A DNA stretch of 64,000 nt, from NCBI RefSeq assembly GCF_000956545.1, contig NZ_JYIT01000066.1, forward strand, positions 1-64,000, given 5' to 3'. This DNA comes from Microbacterium azadirachtae (GTDB taxonomy: Bacteria > Actinomycetota > Actinomycetes > Actinomycetales > Microbacteriaceae). The notes under the pieces were generated by a model that was not told the origin of the DNA, did not search any database, and worked only from the letters and a program-made list of their open reading frames with translations. The first letter of the stretch is position 1. The number at the start of each line of letters is the position of its first letter. Positions 1 to 10,832 of this stretch are shown one piece after another. The translations under genes and the position numbers were made by a program.

Positions 1-323
1 GAATGCCAACCCCGAAGGGCTGGTCTTTGATCCAAAGGAATTTCTCAACCAGCCCGAAGACTGGACGAGGAATAAATTGGCATTTGACAAGTGCACGCTG
101 TTGAGTTCTCAAGGATCGGATGCTCCTACAGTTCAGCCTCGCGGCATCACAAGTAGGGCTTGATCTCACTCCCGCTCGCTGCGCCTTGCGGCGAACCTGA
201 GCTGGGAGTTCCCCATCATAGCTGAAGTTCTTCCGCAAGGGAAGTTCTTCATCGAGATGGGGGTTCGTTCGCCGCTTGGGGAGTCAGGCCTTCCGGCCCT
301 TCGCTCTACCGCTTGGGGCGAAC
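1..323 (-). other. Leader of an rRNA operon (16S begins beyond the left edge)
   Basis: Read leftwards, 83-117 gives the CTTGAGAACTCAACAGCGTG motif that precedes the 16S gene in many actinobacterial rRNA operons. At 18-54 the ends GGCTGGT and ACCAGCC form an inverted repeat around TTTGGATCAAAGA, fitting a pre-16S processing or antitermination structure. No 16S sequence is inside the window, so the gene should start within a short distance left of base 1. Transcription would come from the promoters at 331-359 and possibly 215-250. The operon identity rests on remembered leader motifs, not on the rRNA itself. Confidence 0.75.
215..250 (-). promoter_or_regulatory. Possible second rrn promoter with a repeated GAAGTTCTTC motif
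   Basis: TATGAT on the minus strand (215-220) is a strong -10 match. Just upstream the quasi-palindrome GAAGTTCTTC occurs twice (224-233 and 241-250), 17 bases apart, but no convincing -35 hexamer sits at standard spacing. It could be an activator-dependent P2 promoter or a processing site. Confidence 0.35.
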
Positions 324-330
324 AAGTAAT

Positions 331-359
331 AAGTTACGCGGATCCCGGGGTTCCGGCAA
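331..359 (-). promoter_or_regulatory. Putative rrn promoter
   Basis: On the minus strand TTGCCG (354-359) is followed after exactly 17 bases by TAACTT (331-336), a good fit to a housekeeping sigma-70-type promoter. It lies upstream of the rRNA leader motif and downstream of the arg operon terminator, pointing left. Confidence 0.6.
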
Positions 360-433
360 ATCCGGGCCGCATCCCGGGCGTGTCGGGCATCGGGGGTTTC
401 CGCTCCTCCTCGGTGAAACACCTGATGAACGAC

Positions 434-470
434 GAAACCCCCTACCGGCCGGCGACCAGGAGGGGGTTTC
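434..470 (-). terminator. Terminator of the arginine operon
   Basis: Arms GAAACCCCCT (434-443) and AGGGGGTTTC (461-470) form a perfect 10-bp stem 38 bases downstream of argH. The symmetric stem could also limit transcription in the other direction, insulating the rRNA promoters from the arg operon. Confidence 0.75.
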
Positions 471-507
471 GATGCTTCATCGGGTGCCTCGAGCGGGGTT
501 CCGCTCG

Positions 508-2884
<2,377 letters not shown>

Positions 2885-2888
<4 letters not shown>

Positions 2889-4123
2889 TTCGGGGTCTCC
2901 GTAGGGGCGGCGGCCGCGACCTCGGCGAGGGCGGCGGTGAACAGGTCGGTGAACTCGGCGATCTCGGCGTCGCCGATGGTGAGCGCGGGCGCGATACGCA
3001 CCGAGGAGGGGTTCGCGGCGTTCACGATCAGGCCGAGGCGCTGCGCCGCGGCCACCACCTGACCGGCAACGGGAGCCGACAGCGCGACGCCGATCAGCAG
3101 TCCGCGGCCGCGCACGCCAGCGACCAGCGGGGATCCGATCCCCTCGACCGCCGCGCGCACCTGCGCGCCGCGGTCGCGCGCGTTCTGCACGAGACCCGAC
3201 TGCTCGATCTCCTCGAGCACCGCGTTGCTCACCGCCGTGGCGAGCGGATTGCCCCCGAAGGTCGAGCCGTGCGAACCGGGCTGCAGCAGCGCCGCGGCCT
3301 CGCCGAACGCGACGAGCGCGCCGATCGGGAAGCCTCCGCCGATGCCCTTCGCGAGCGTGATCGCGTCGGGCACGATGCCGTCGTGCTGGAAGGCGAACCA
3401 GTCACCCGTGCGGCCGGCGCCGGTCTGGATCTCGTCGACGATGAGCAGCGCACCGTGGGCGGTGGTGAGCTCGCGGGCGGCGCGGAGGTACCCCTCCGGC
3501 AGCTCGAGCACGCCGGCCTCGCCCTGGATGGGCTCGACGAAGAGTGCGGCGACGCGGTCGTCCATCGCGGCTTCGAGCGCTTCGATGGTCGCGGGGATGT
3601 GCTCGACGCCGCCGGGAAGCGGCTGGAACGGATCCCGCATGGACGCCTTCGCGGTCAGCGCGAGCGCGCCGATCGTGCGGCCGTGGAACGCGTTGTCGAG
3701 CGACAGGATCCGCGGGCGCCCGACTCCTCCGTGCAGCCGGGCGAGCTTGAACGCCGCCTCGTTGGCCTCGGTGCCGGAGTTGCCGAAGAAGACGCGGCCC
3801 GCGTCCCCCGTGCCGGCCAGCCGCTTGAGCCGCGCGGCCACCTCGAGCTGCGGCGGCGTGGCGAAGTAGTTCGAGACGTGGGCGAGGGTGCCCGCCTGGC
3901 GCGACACGGCCTCCACGAACACGGGGTGGGCGTGACCGAGTGCGGTGACCGCGATCCCCGCGAGGAAGTCGAGGTAGCGCCGGCCTTCGCCGTCCCACAG
4001 GTGCGAGCCCTCGCCGCGGACGAGCAGCTCGAATCGCGGTCCGGCGTTCAGGATCAGGTCGCGGTCGGCCGCGTCCTGCCAGGCCTGTGCCGTCTCCGAT
4101 GTCTGTGCGGCGTGCGAGGTCAT
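2885..4123 (-). CDS. argD: Acetylornithine aminotransferase
   Basis: PLP-dependent transaminase converting N-acetylglutamate semialdehyde to N-acetylornithine. 412 residues, class-III aminotransferase fold: the [12 protein letters not shown] segment, the [12 protein letters not shown] motif contacting the cofactor, and the PLP-lysine region [16 protein letters not shown]. The ATG at 4123 overlaps the argB stop (ATGA), which decides the start against a longer upstream reading frame. Third from the promoter-proximal end after argC, argJ and argB. Confidence 0.95.
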
Positions 4124-5019
4124 CCCGCCACCACCTCCGTTCCGATTCCCTTGCTGGTGAAGAGTTCGACGAGCACCGAGTGCGGCACCCGTCCGTCGAT
4201 GATGGCCGCCGCGTGCACCCCGGACTCCACGGCCTCGAGGCACGCGGTCATCTTCGGGATCATGCCCGACTCGAGCGACGGCAGCAGCCGCTTCAGCTCC
4301 CCCGTGGTCAGATGCGAGACCAGGGAGTCGCGGTTCGGCCAGTCGGCGTACAGGCCCGCGACGTCGGTGAGGATCACGAGCTTGACCGCGCCGAGCGCCG
4401 TGGCCAGGGCGGCCGCGGCGGCGTCGGCGTTCACGTTGAGCGACTGGCCGGGGTGGTCGAGGTCCGGCGCGATGCTGGACACGACCGGGATCCGGCCCGC
4501 AGCGAGGTGGTCGAGCACCGGCGTCGGATCCACCTGGACGACGTCGCCGACGCGACCGAGATCCACTTCCTCCCCGTCGACGACGACGCCGCGACGACGG
4601 CCGCCGAACAGGCCGGCGTCCTCACCGCTGAGCCCCGTGGCGATCGGGCCGTGGCTGTTGATCTTCGCGACGAGCTGCGGGTTGATGTGCCCGGTGAGCA
4701 CCATCCGCACCACGCTGATCGCCTCGGTCGAGGTGACGCGGTAGCCGCCCTTGAACTCGCTCGGGATCGCGAGGCGATCCAGCATGTGGGAGATCTGCGG
4801 GCCGCCGCCGTGCACGACCACCGGCTGCACGCCGACGTAGCGCAGATACGCGATGTCCTGCGCGAAGGCCTCCTGCAGCTCGTCGGAGATCATGGCGTTG
4901 CCGCCGTACTTGACGACCACGATCTGGTCGCGGAACTTCTTCAGCCACGGCAGGGACTCGATGAGGGTCTGCGCCTTGACCGCGGCTTCTTCGGGGGCGG
5001 TGTCCTGAAGGTCGCTCAT
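4120..5019 (-). CDS. argB: Acetylglutamate kinase
   Basis: Phosphorylates N-acetylglutamate, usually the arginine-feedback step in organisms that, like this one, recycle the acetyl group through ArgJ. 299 residues; amino-acid-kinase features include VVKYGGNAM near the N-terminus, the VVHGGGPQI loop and the [12 protein letters not shown] nucleotide-binding segment. ATG at 5019 overlaps the argJ stop. A longer upstream reading frame lies inside argJ and is discarded. Confidence 0.95.
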   Translation of the reverse strand: MSDLQDTAPEEAAVKAQTLIESLPWLKKFRDQIVVVKYGGNAMISDELQEAFAQDIAYLRYVGVQPVVVHGGGPQISHMLDRLAIPSEFKGGYRVTSTEAISVVRMVLTGHINPQLVAKINSHGPIATGLSGEDAGLFGGRRRGVVVDGEEVDLGRVGDVVQVDPTPVLDHLAAGRIPVVSSIAPDLDHPGQSLNVNADAAAAALATALGAVKLVILTDVAGLYADWPNRDSLVSHLTTGELKRLLPSLESGMIPKMTACLEAVESGVHAAAIIDGRVPHSVLVELFTSKGIGTEVVAG

Positions 5020-6173
5020 GAGGAGTAGGCGCTGTTCTCGTGCACGTAGTCGTGGGTCAGGTCGTTGGTGCGGATCGTGGCCGCCGCGTCGCCGACCTTG
5101 AGGTCGATCAGCACGTGCGTCGCCCGTGGAGTCAGGTCGACCTCCTCGCGCGGCCGGTCCGGCCCGCCCGCCGTGCACACGCGCACGCCGTTCATCCACA
5201 CGTCGACGTCGTACGGGTCGAATTCCGCCGTCGTGGTGCCGATCGCGGCGAGCACCCGCCCCCAGTTGGGGTCGTTTCCGAAGATCGCCGCCTTGAACAG
5301 GTTGTTGCGGGCGACCGAGCGGCCCACCTCCACGGCGTCCTGCTCGCTCCGCGCGTGCACCACCTCGATCGAGATGGCGTGGCTGGCGCCTTCCGCGTCG
5401 TCCTGGAGCTTGCGCGCCAGCTCATCGGAGACCTCGGTCAGGGCTGCGGCGAACGCGTCGAGGTCGGGACGGATCCCGCTCGCTCCGTTGGCGAGGAGCG
5501 TGACCTGGTCGTTGGTCGACATGCATCCGTCGGAGTCGAGGCGGTCGAACGTCGTGCCGGTCGCGCGAAGCAGCAGCGCATGCGCCTCGCCGGCATCGAG
5601 CTCGGCGTCGGTCGTGAGCACGACGAGCATCGTCGCGAGGCCGGGTGCGAGCATGCCCGCGCCCTTCGCCATGCCGCCGATCGTCCAGCCGTCGCGGCTC
5701 ACCACGACGGTCTTCGCCACGGTGTCGGTCGTCATGATCGCCTCGGCCGCGGCCTGGCCGCCGTCGACGCTGAGCTGGGCGACTCCCGCCTCGACCCCTG
5801 CGAGCACCTTGCCGCGGAAGACCTCGTCGCCGGTCCCGATGAGCCCGGTCGAGCAGACCACCACGTCGCCGGCGCTCACGCCGAGCAGTTCGGCCGCACG
5901 CTCCGCCGTGAGGTGGCTGGTCTGGAAGCCGAACGGCCCGGTGAAGCAGTTCGCTCCCCCCGAGTTCAGCACGACGGCCTCGACGACGCCGTCCTTGACG
6001 ACCTCCTGGGACCAGATGACCGGGTTGGCCTTGGCGCGGTTGCTGGTGAACACGGCCGCGCCCACCTTGCGCGGGCCCCGGTTCACCACCACGGCGACGT
6101 CGGGCTTGCCGGTCGACTTGAGGCCTGCGACGACGCCGGCCGCCTCGAAACCCTGGGGTGCGGTCACGCTCAT
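5016..6173 (-). CDS. argJ: Bifunctional ornithine acetyltransferase / N-acetylglutamate synthase
   Basis: Moves the acetyl group from N-acetylornithine to glutamate, so the pathway is cyclic; many ArgJ enzymes also use acetyl-CoA for de novo acetylglutamate. 385 residues. The self-cleavage motif [14 protein letters not shown] is present, with the conserved Thr181 that becomes the N-terminal nucleophile of the beta chain. DGCMSTND and the C-terminal NSAYSS are also typical. The ATG overlaps the argC stop. Whether it is mono- or bifunctional cannot be read from the sequence. Confidence 0.93.
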   Translation of the reverse strand: MSVTAPQGFEAAGVVAGLKSTGKPDVAVVVNRGPRKVGAAVFTSNRAKANPVIWSQEVVKDGVVEAVVLNSGGANCFTGPFGFQTSHLTAERAAELLGVSAGDVVVCSTGLIGTGDEVFRGKVLAGVEAGVAQLSVDGGQAAAEAIMTTDTVAKTVVVSRDGWTIGGMAKGAGMLAPGLATMLVVLTTDAELDAGEAHALLLRATGTTFDRLDSDGCMSTNDQVTLLANGASGIRPDLDAFAAALTEVSDELARKLQDDAEGASHAISIEVVHARSEQDAVEVGRSVARNNLFKAAIFGNDPNWGRVLAAIGTTTAEFDPYDVDVWMNGVRVCTAGGPDRPREEVDLTPRATHVLIDLKVGDAAATIRTNDLTHDYVHENSAYSS

Positions 6174-7222
6174 GGGGCGACTCCGTTGATGCTGAGCGCC
6201 GTGGTCTCGGCGAGACCGAGCGCGATGTTCATGGACTGGATGGCGGCTCCCGCCGTGCCCTTCACGAGGTTGTCGACGGCGGCGACGACCACGACGCGAT
6301 TCGCCGCACGATCGATCGCGAGACCGAGGAGCGCGGTGTTGGCGCCGAGCACGTCGGCCGTGCGCGGCAGGGATCCCTCGGGGAGCAGCTGCACGAAGGT
6401 CTCGCCTCCGTAGGCGCTCTCCCAGGCCGCGCGGATCTCCGCGTCCGTGACGCCCGGGGCGATCGGCGCGGTCGAGGTCGCGAGGATCCCGCGGGCCATC
6501 GGCACGATGACGGGCGTGAAGGAGATCCGGATCCCGTCGGGCTCGGCGCCGGACGTGGCGGCGAGCGCCTGCCGGATCTCGGGGATGTGCCGGTGCGACC
6601 CGCCGACGGCGTACGGGTTCGCGGATCCGAGGATCTCGCTGCCCAGCAGGTGGGTCTTGAGGCTCTTGCCCGCACCGGACGGGCCGACGGCGAGCACGGT
6701 CACGATGTCGGAGGCGTCGATCACTCCCGCCGCGACGCCGGGCGCGAGGCTCAGGCTCACCGTGGACGCGTTGCAGCCCGGGGCCGCGATGCGGGTCGCG
6801 CCGCGGAGCTGTTCGCGCTGCTTGGCGCCGGCGACGAGCAGCTCCGGGACGCCATACGTCCACGGCTCGTGGAAGGCGCCGCCGTAGAACGCGTCCCAGG
6901 CGCTCTGCGATGTCAGCCGGTGGTCCGCTCCGGCGTCGATGACGAGCGGGACATCGCCGAGCGCGTCGGTGTACTGCCCGGACTGGCCGTGCGGGAGGGC
7001 GAGGAAGACGATGTCGTGCCCGGCGAGGGTCTCCGGCGTCGTGTCCTGGAGGGTGAGGTGAGCGAGGGAGCGCAGGTGCGGCTGGTGCTCGGAGAGCTTC
7101 TGACCGGCGTTCGAGTGCGCCGTGACGGTGCGGATCTCGATGTCGGGATGGTTCGCGAGCAGGCGAAGGATCTCGCCGCCCGCATAACCGGATGCGCCGG
7201 AGACGGCGACGGAATACGTCAT
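6170..7222 (-). CDS. argC: N-acetyl-gamma-glutamyl-phosphate reductase
   Basis: NADPH-dependent reduction of N-acetylglutamyl phosphate to the semialdehyde. 350 residues: Rossmann start [14 protein letters not shown] at residues 4-17, the [15 protein letters not shown] region, and catalytic Cys150 in APGCNAST. First gene of the operon, preceded by AAGGTGG as a ribosome site. I see no clear ARG box in the 340 bases upstream, so ArgR control is not supported by sequence here. Confidence 0.95.
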   Translation of the reverse strand: MTYSVAVSGASGYAGGEILRLLANHPDIEIRTVTAHSNAGQKLSEHQPHLRSLAHLTLQDTTPETLAGHDIVFLALPHGQSGQYTDALGDVPLVIDAGADHRLTSQSAWDAFYGGAFHEPWTYGVPELLVAGAKQREQLRGATRIAAPGCNASTVSLSLAPGVAAGVIDASDIVTVLAVGPSGAGKSLKTHLLGSEILGSANPYAVGGSHRHIPEIRQALAATSGAEPDGIRISFTPVIVPMARGILATSTAPIAPGVTDAEIRAAWESAYGGETFVQLLPEGSLPRTADVLGANTALLGLAIDRAANRVVVVAAVDNLVKGTAGAAIQSMNIALGLAETTALSINGVAP

Positions 7223-7566
7223 GCTTCCACCTTAACGGTCGGGTCTGCCGACGACGCCCATGAAGACGGCGTGCGACAGGAGTGCGGTGCGGGGCCGGAG
7301 GCGGCGACGCCGGCACTCGACCGCGAGCGACGCGGGAGCGCGGGGTCGCCTAGAGTCGGCGGTCGCCCGAACGGCGTCGACGCGCGACGACAGCGCCCTT
7401 CGGGGCGGTCGTGTACGGAGCCGCGAGCATGCCGCGACGATATCGCGGCGCGGCCTCCTCCGCCAAATCGAGCGCGGAGCGGGCGGTCCCTGAGCGCGTT
7501 GCCCGGCCAGACGAGGGGCGGCGGTGCGTCGTCTCGCGGCGCTCGCTCAGGGACCGGTGCGTCCGC
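7223..7566. other. Intergenic region between argC and the thi operon
   Basis: About 340 bases without a convincing gene. It should contain the argC promoter at the left side. A small dyad GCCGCGA/TCGCGGC lies at 7431-7449 and a REP-type inverted repeat at 7485-7555. The open frames here have skewed arginine-rich composition and no ribosome site. Confidence 0.6.
7485..7555 (-). terminator. Inverted REP-like repeat, probable terminator of the thi operon
   Basis: GGTCCCTGAGCG (7485-7496) and CGCTCAGGGACC (7544-7555) are a perfect 12-bp inverted pair. A third partial copy CGCTCAGGGA covers the stop codon of the thiamine fusion gene (7564-7573). The motif belongs to the same GCTGAG/CTCAGC class as the repeats at 13128, 22677 and 28787. 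Confidence 0.5.
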
Positions 7567-9774
7567 TCAGGGAGCGGCGGCGGCGAAGAACGCCCGCTCG
7601 TGCTCGCTCGAGCGCACGAACGCGACCCGCATCCGATCCCGCGTCGCCGCGTCGACGCGCCCGGCATGCCCGGTGACGATGTCGATCGCCTGCGCGGTCG
7701 CCTCCGCGAACCGCGGATCCGCATACTCGTCCAGCCAGGCCGCGAACGGATGCGACGGATCCCCTCCCGCCTCGGCGTGCAGGCGCGTGCCCACGTCGGC
7801 GTAGATCCAGAAGCAGGGCAGCAGGGCAGCGGCGAGCACGCCGTAGTCTCCGTCGAAGGCCGCCCCGCGCAGGTGGTCGAGGTAGGCGACGGTGGCGGGC
7901 GCGGCGGGCGCGTCGAACGTCGCGGCGCCGATCCCCTCGGGGGACAGCAGGCTCGCGTGCAGCTGCAGCTCGGCGATCACGGACTGCTCGGCGCACCGGG
8001 CCCAGAACGCCTGCTCCTGCGGCGTCGGCGCGATGCGGGCCGCTTCGGCCAGCGTGCGCGCGTACTCCCGCAGATAGAGCGCGTCCTGCGCGAGGTAGCC
8101 GAGGAACGTCGGCACGGGAAGCGTCCCGTCCGCCATCCGGCGCAGGAACGGCAGCTCGTCGATGGCGCGACGGATCGGCGCGATGGTCTCCCACCATTCG
8201 GCCGCAACGGCATCCGCGGCGGGTGCCGTGGTCAGGCCGCCGCGCCGCCAGAGCCCGGAGAAGTGGCTGACGGGTCCGTGACCGGATCCGACCTGCAGCT
8301 CCGTGCCCGCCGCGATCGACTCCCGCAGCCATTCCCGCACCTCCGCGACCGCGTCACGCCACTGGTGATCGGCGGCGCGGCGCGTGGCCACGCCCGCGGA
8401 CAGCGAGCACCCGGTGCCGTGGGTGCTGGTCGTCCGCAGGCGCGGACCCGGATAGTCGCGCAGCGTTCCCCGGGGGCCGACGAGCGCGTCCGGGGCCTCG
8501 GCTGTGCCGAGGTGGCCGCCCTTGACCAGCACCAGGGCGCCGGACGCGGCCGCGAGCCGCTGGGCCTGACCGCGCGCGGCGGCCCAGTCGGCAGCCGGCG
8601 GCTCGCCGAGCAGGACCGCCAGCTCGGGCAGGTTCGGCGTGATCAGATCCGCCAGCGGCAGGAGCTCCCGGAGCGCCTGCTCGGCATCGTCGTCGAGGAG
8701 CCTGTGACCGGAGGTGGCGACCATGACCGGATCCAGCACGACCGTCGACGGGCGATGGGAGCGCAGCCAGGACGCGACCTCGGCGATCACGGCGGATCCG
8801 GCGAGCATGCCGATCTTGACGGCGTCGACGCGCACGTCCTCGCCGATCGCGTCGAGCTGGGCGCGCAGGAACTCCGCCGGCGGCACGTGCACCGCGCTCA
8901 CGCCGCGGGTGTTCTGCGCGGTCAGCGCCGTGATCACGGCCATCCCGTAGCCGCCGTTCGCGGCGATCGCCTTGAGGTCGGCCTGGATGCCCGCACCTCC
9001 GGACGGGTCGCTGCCGGCGATCGAGAGCACCCGCGGAACCCCGCCGGCGCCCCACGCCCGCAGCAGTCCTCGGGCGGCCCCCTGCGGATCCGGCGCCGCG
9101 CACAGCGCGGACACCACGGCGACGCCGGCCGCGCCGGCCACCCGCAGCGGGGCGACGTCGTCGTACCCGATCCCGCCGATCGCGACGCAGGGCAGCGGGC
9201 TCTGCGCGGCGAAGGCCGCGAACCCCGCCACGCCGAGAGGCTCAGGATGATCCGGCTTGGTGCTCGTGGGGCGGATGACGCCGACGCCGAGATAGTCCAC
9301 CGTCCCGGGCGGCAGCCCGCGCACGGCGTCCAGATGCTCCGGACGGTTCGCCGTGAGGCCGATGATCGCCTCCGGACCGAGCAGCGAACGCGCCGCCGTC
9401 GGCGACGCATCCGACTGGCCGAGGTGGATGCCGTCTACCCGGGCACCACGGCGCCGCGCCTCGACGACCGCGTCGAGACGGTCGTCGGCGACGAGCAGCG
9501 CACGCCCGTCGATCACGCGGGACAGCACCTCGAGCTGTGCGACGAACGACGCGTGGTCTGCCTCCTTGTCGCGCAGCTGGACGATCCGCACGCCCGCCGA
9601 CACCGCCGCGTCGACCACGGCGGCCACGCCCCGCTCACCGCTGAGCACCGGATCGGTCACCAGGTACAGCGCGAGATCGTCTGCGCGCAGACGGGACGCG
9701 AGCGCGTCGCCTCCGCGCTCCGGCGGAGCAGTCTCGGGGGCGGGCACCGCGGCGAACAGGTCGACGGCGGTCAT
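7567..9774 (-). CDS. Trifunctional thiamine enzyme: ThiE-ThiD-TenA fusion
   Basis: 735 residues carrying three thiamine-pathway domains. Residues ~33-245 are thiamine-phosphate synthase (Thi[34 protein letters not shown]). Residues ~247-495 are HMP/HMP-P kinase (Thi[37 protein letters not shown]). Residues ~515-735 resemble TenA aminopyrimidine hydrolase/thiaminase II ([29 protein letters not shown]). Together they would salvage HMP and couple it to thiazole phosphate. It overlaps thiM by four bases and lies under the TPP riboswitch. ThiDE and ThiD-TenA fusions are known; activity of each domain is inferred. Confidence 0.93.
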   Translation of the reverse strand: MTAVDLFAAVPAPETAPPERGGDALASRLRADDLALYLVTDPVLSGERGVAAVVDAAVSAGVRIVQLRDKEADHASFVAQLEVLSRVIDGRALLVADDRLDAVVEARRRGARVDGIHLGQSDASPTAARSLLGPEAIIGLTANRPEHLDAVRGLPPGTVDYLGVGVIRPTSTKPDHPEPLGVAGFAAFAAQSPLPCVAIGGIGYDDVAPLRVAGAAGVAVVSALCAAPDPQGAARGLLRAWGAGGVPRVLSIAGSDPSGGAGIQADLKAIAANGGYGMAVITALTAQNTRGVSAVHVPPAEFLRAQLDAIGEDVRVDAVKIGMLAGSAVIAEVASWLRSHRPSTVVLDPVMVATSGHRLLDDDAEQALRELLPLADLITPNLPELAVLLGEPPAADWAAARGQAQRLAAASGALVLVKGGHLGTAEAPDALVGPRGTLRDYPGPRLRTTSTHGTGCSLSAGVATRRAADHQWRDAVAEVREWLRESIAAGTELQVGSGHGPVSHFSGLWRRGGLTTAPAADAVAAEWWETIAPIRRAIDELPFLRRMADGTLPVPTFLGYLAQDALYLREYARTLAEAARIAPTPQEQAFWARCAEQSVIAELQLHASLLSPEGIGAATFDAPAAPATVAYLDHLRGAAFDGDYGVLAAALLPCFWIYADVGTRLHAEAGGDPSHPFAAWLDEYADPRFAEATAQAIDIVTGHAGRVDAATRDRMRVAFVRSSEHERAFFAAAAP

Positions 9775-10619
9775 GCGGCGACACCCGTCTCGACGCGGGC
9801 CCGCGCCGCGATCTGCCCGGGTTCGACCGCCGACAGCGCATCGAGCAGACCTACCGCGAACGAGCCCGGCCCCGCGGCCCTCGCCGCGGCGTCCTCCGCG
9901 GCGAGGGTGTAGACCAGCGTCGCCGCGGACGCGGCCAGGAGCGGGCTGGCGCCCGTGCGGCGGGCGGTACCGAGGAACGCCGCCATCACGGCGCCGAGCG
10001 CGCAGCCGCCCCCCGTGACCCGCGTGAGCAGGGCATCGCCGTTGGCCAGGCGCAGCTCGCAGTCCGTGTCGACCAGGAGGTCGGCGGGACCGGAGACGGC
10101 GACCGCTCCCCCGGTCCGGCGGGCGAGGTCGCGGGCGGCGTCGGCCGCGGCCTCGGTCGAGTCCAGGGCGTCCACACCGCGGCCTCCCTGGGAGACGCCG
10201 GCGAGGGCCAGGATCTCGGAGGCGTTGCCGCGGATCACCGTCGGGCGCAGAGCCAGCAGATCCTGCGCCAGCGCCGTGCGCACCGGCAGGGCGCCGACCG
10301 CGACCGGGTCGAGCACCCAGGGCGTCCCCGCCGTGCGCGCTCCTCCGACGGCTTCGAGGCTCGCGGAGCGCTGCTCGGGCGTCGGGGTGCCGAGATTGAC
10401 GAGCAGTCCGGACGAGATCGCCGCGAACATGCCGGCCTCACCCGTGATGTCCACCATCGCGGGTGAGGCGCCGAGGGCGAGCAGCACGTTCGCCGTGAAG
10501 CCGGTCACCACCGAGTTCGTGATGCAGTGCACGAGCGGAGGCTCGGCCCGCAGCTCTTCGAGAAGGCCCGCGGCGGACTCCACCACGGACTCGGACGACA
10601 ATTCCAGACGCGCGTTCAT
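9771..10619 (-). CDS. thiM: Hydroxyethylthiazole kinase
   Basis: Phosphorylates the thiazole alcohol HET, supplying the second half of thiamine monophosphate. 282 residues with HCITNSVV near residue 31, [17 protein letters not shown] and the C-terminal [14 protein letters not shown] anion-hole/catalytic Cys segment typical of ThiM. First gene after the TPP riboswitch, and its stop overlaps the fusion gene start (ATGA). With no thiC or thiG nearby the operon is a salvage set. Confidence 0.95.
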   Translation of the reverse strand: MNARLELSSESVVESAAGLLEELRAEPPLVHCITNSVVTGFTANVLLALGASPAMVDITGEAGMFAAISSGLLVNLGTPTPEQRSASLEAVGGARTAGTPWVLDPVAVGALPVRTALAQDLLALRPTVIRGNASEILALAGVSQGGRGVDALDSTEAAADAARDLARRTGGAVAVSGPADLLVDTDCELRLANGDALLTRVTGGGCALGAVMAAFLGTARRTGASPLLAASAATLVYTLAAEDAAARAAGPGSFAVGLLDALSAVEPGQIAARARVETGVAA

Positions 10620-10620
10620 C

Positions 10621-10703
10621 GCGACATCCCTTCGCTAGTACGACCTAGATCAGGTTCGACGGGTGTGATCTCAGCCGCGGATGCGGCACCCCGTGTCACT
10701 GCC
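10621..10703 (-). ncRNA. TPP riboswitch (THI element)
   Basis: On the minus strand the conserved blocks ACGGGGTGCC, CTGAGATCACACCC, GAACCTGATCTAGGT and TAGCGAAGGGA appear in order, with pairing TGACA/TGTC closing P1. The element ends one base before the thiM start codon, so ligand binding most likely hides the ribosome-binding site. The GCGAAGGGAT stretch would serve as both aptamer 3' side and SD. Confidence 0.95.
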
Positions 10704-10765
10704 GGTCAGTCTAGCCACGAACGCCTCCGGCGCAGCGTCCGCCGTGCGCCGGGTGCAGGACGGGA

Positions 10766-10811
10766 GAACGCCTGCACGATGGATCCGTGGATCCGGGTCG
10801 TGCAGGCGTTC
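10766..10811 (-). terminator. Terminator between pheT and the thi operon
   Basis: GAACGCCTGCACGA (10766-10779) and its exact complement (10798-10811) form a perfect 14-bp stem around an 18-base loop that itself holds two GGATCC motifs. It lies 22 bases downstream of pheT. Confidence 0.8.
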
Positions 10812-10832
10812 CCGCGTCGTACGTGTCGCGTC

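Noticed and set aside
7260..7493. Small plus-strand frame between argC and the thi operon
   Set aside because: Arg-rich low-complexity product, no ribosome site, lies in an intergenic region with a REP-like inverted repeat.
10621..10830. T-box or other riboswitch for pheT
   Set aside because: The conserved blocks are those of the TPP element on the minus strand and precede thiM. pheT ends before it.
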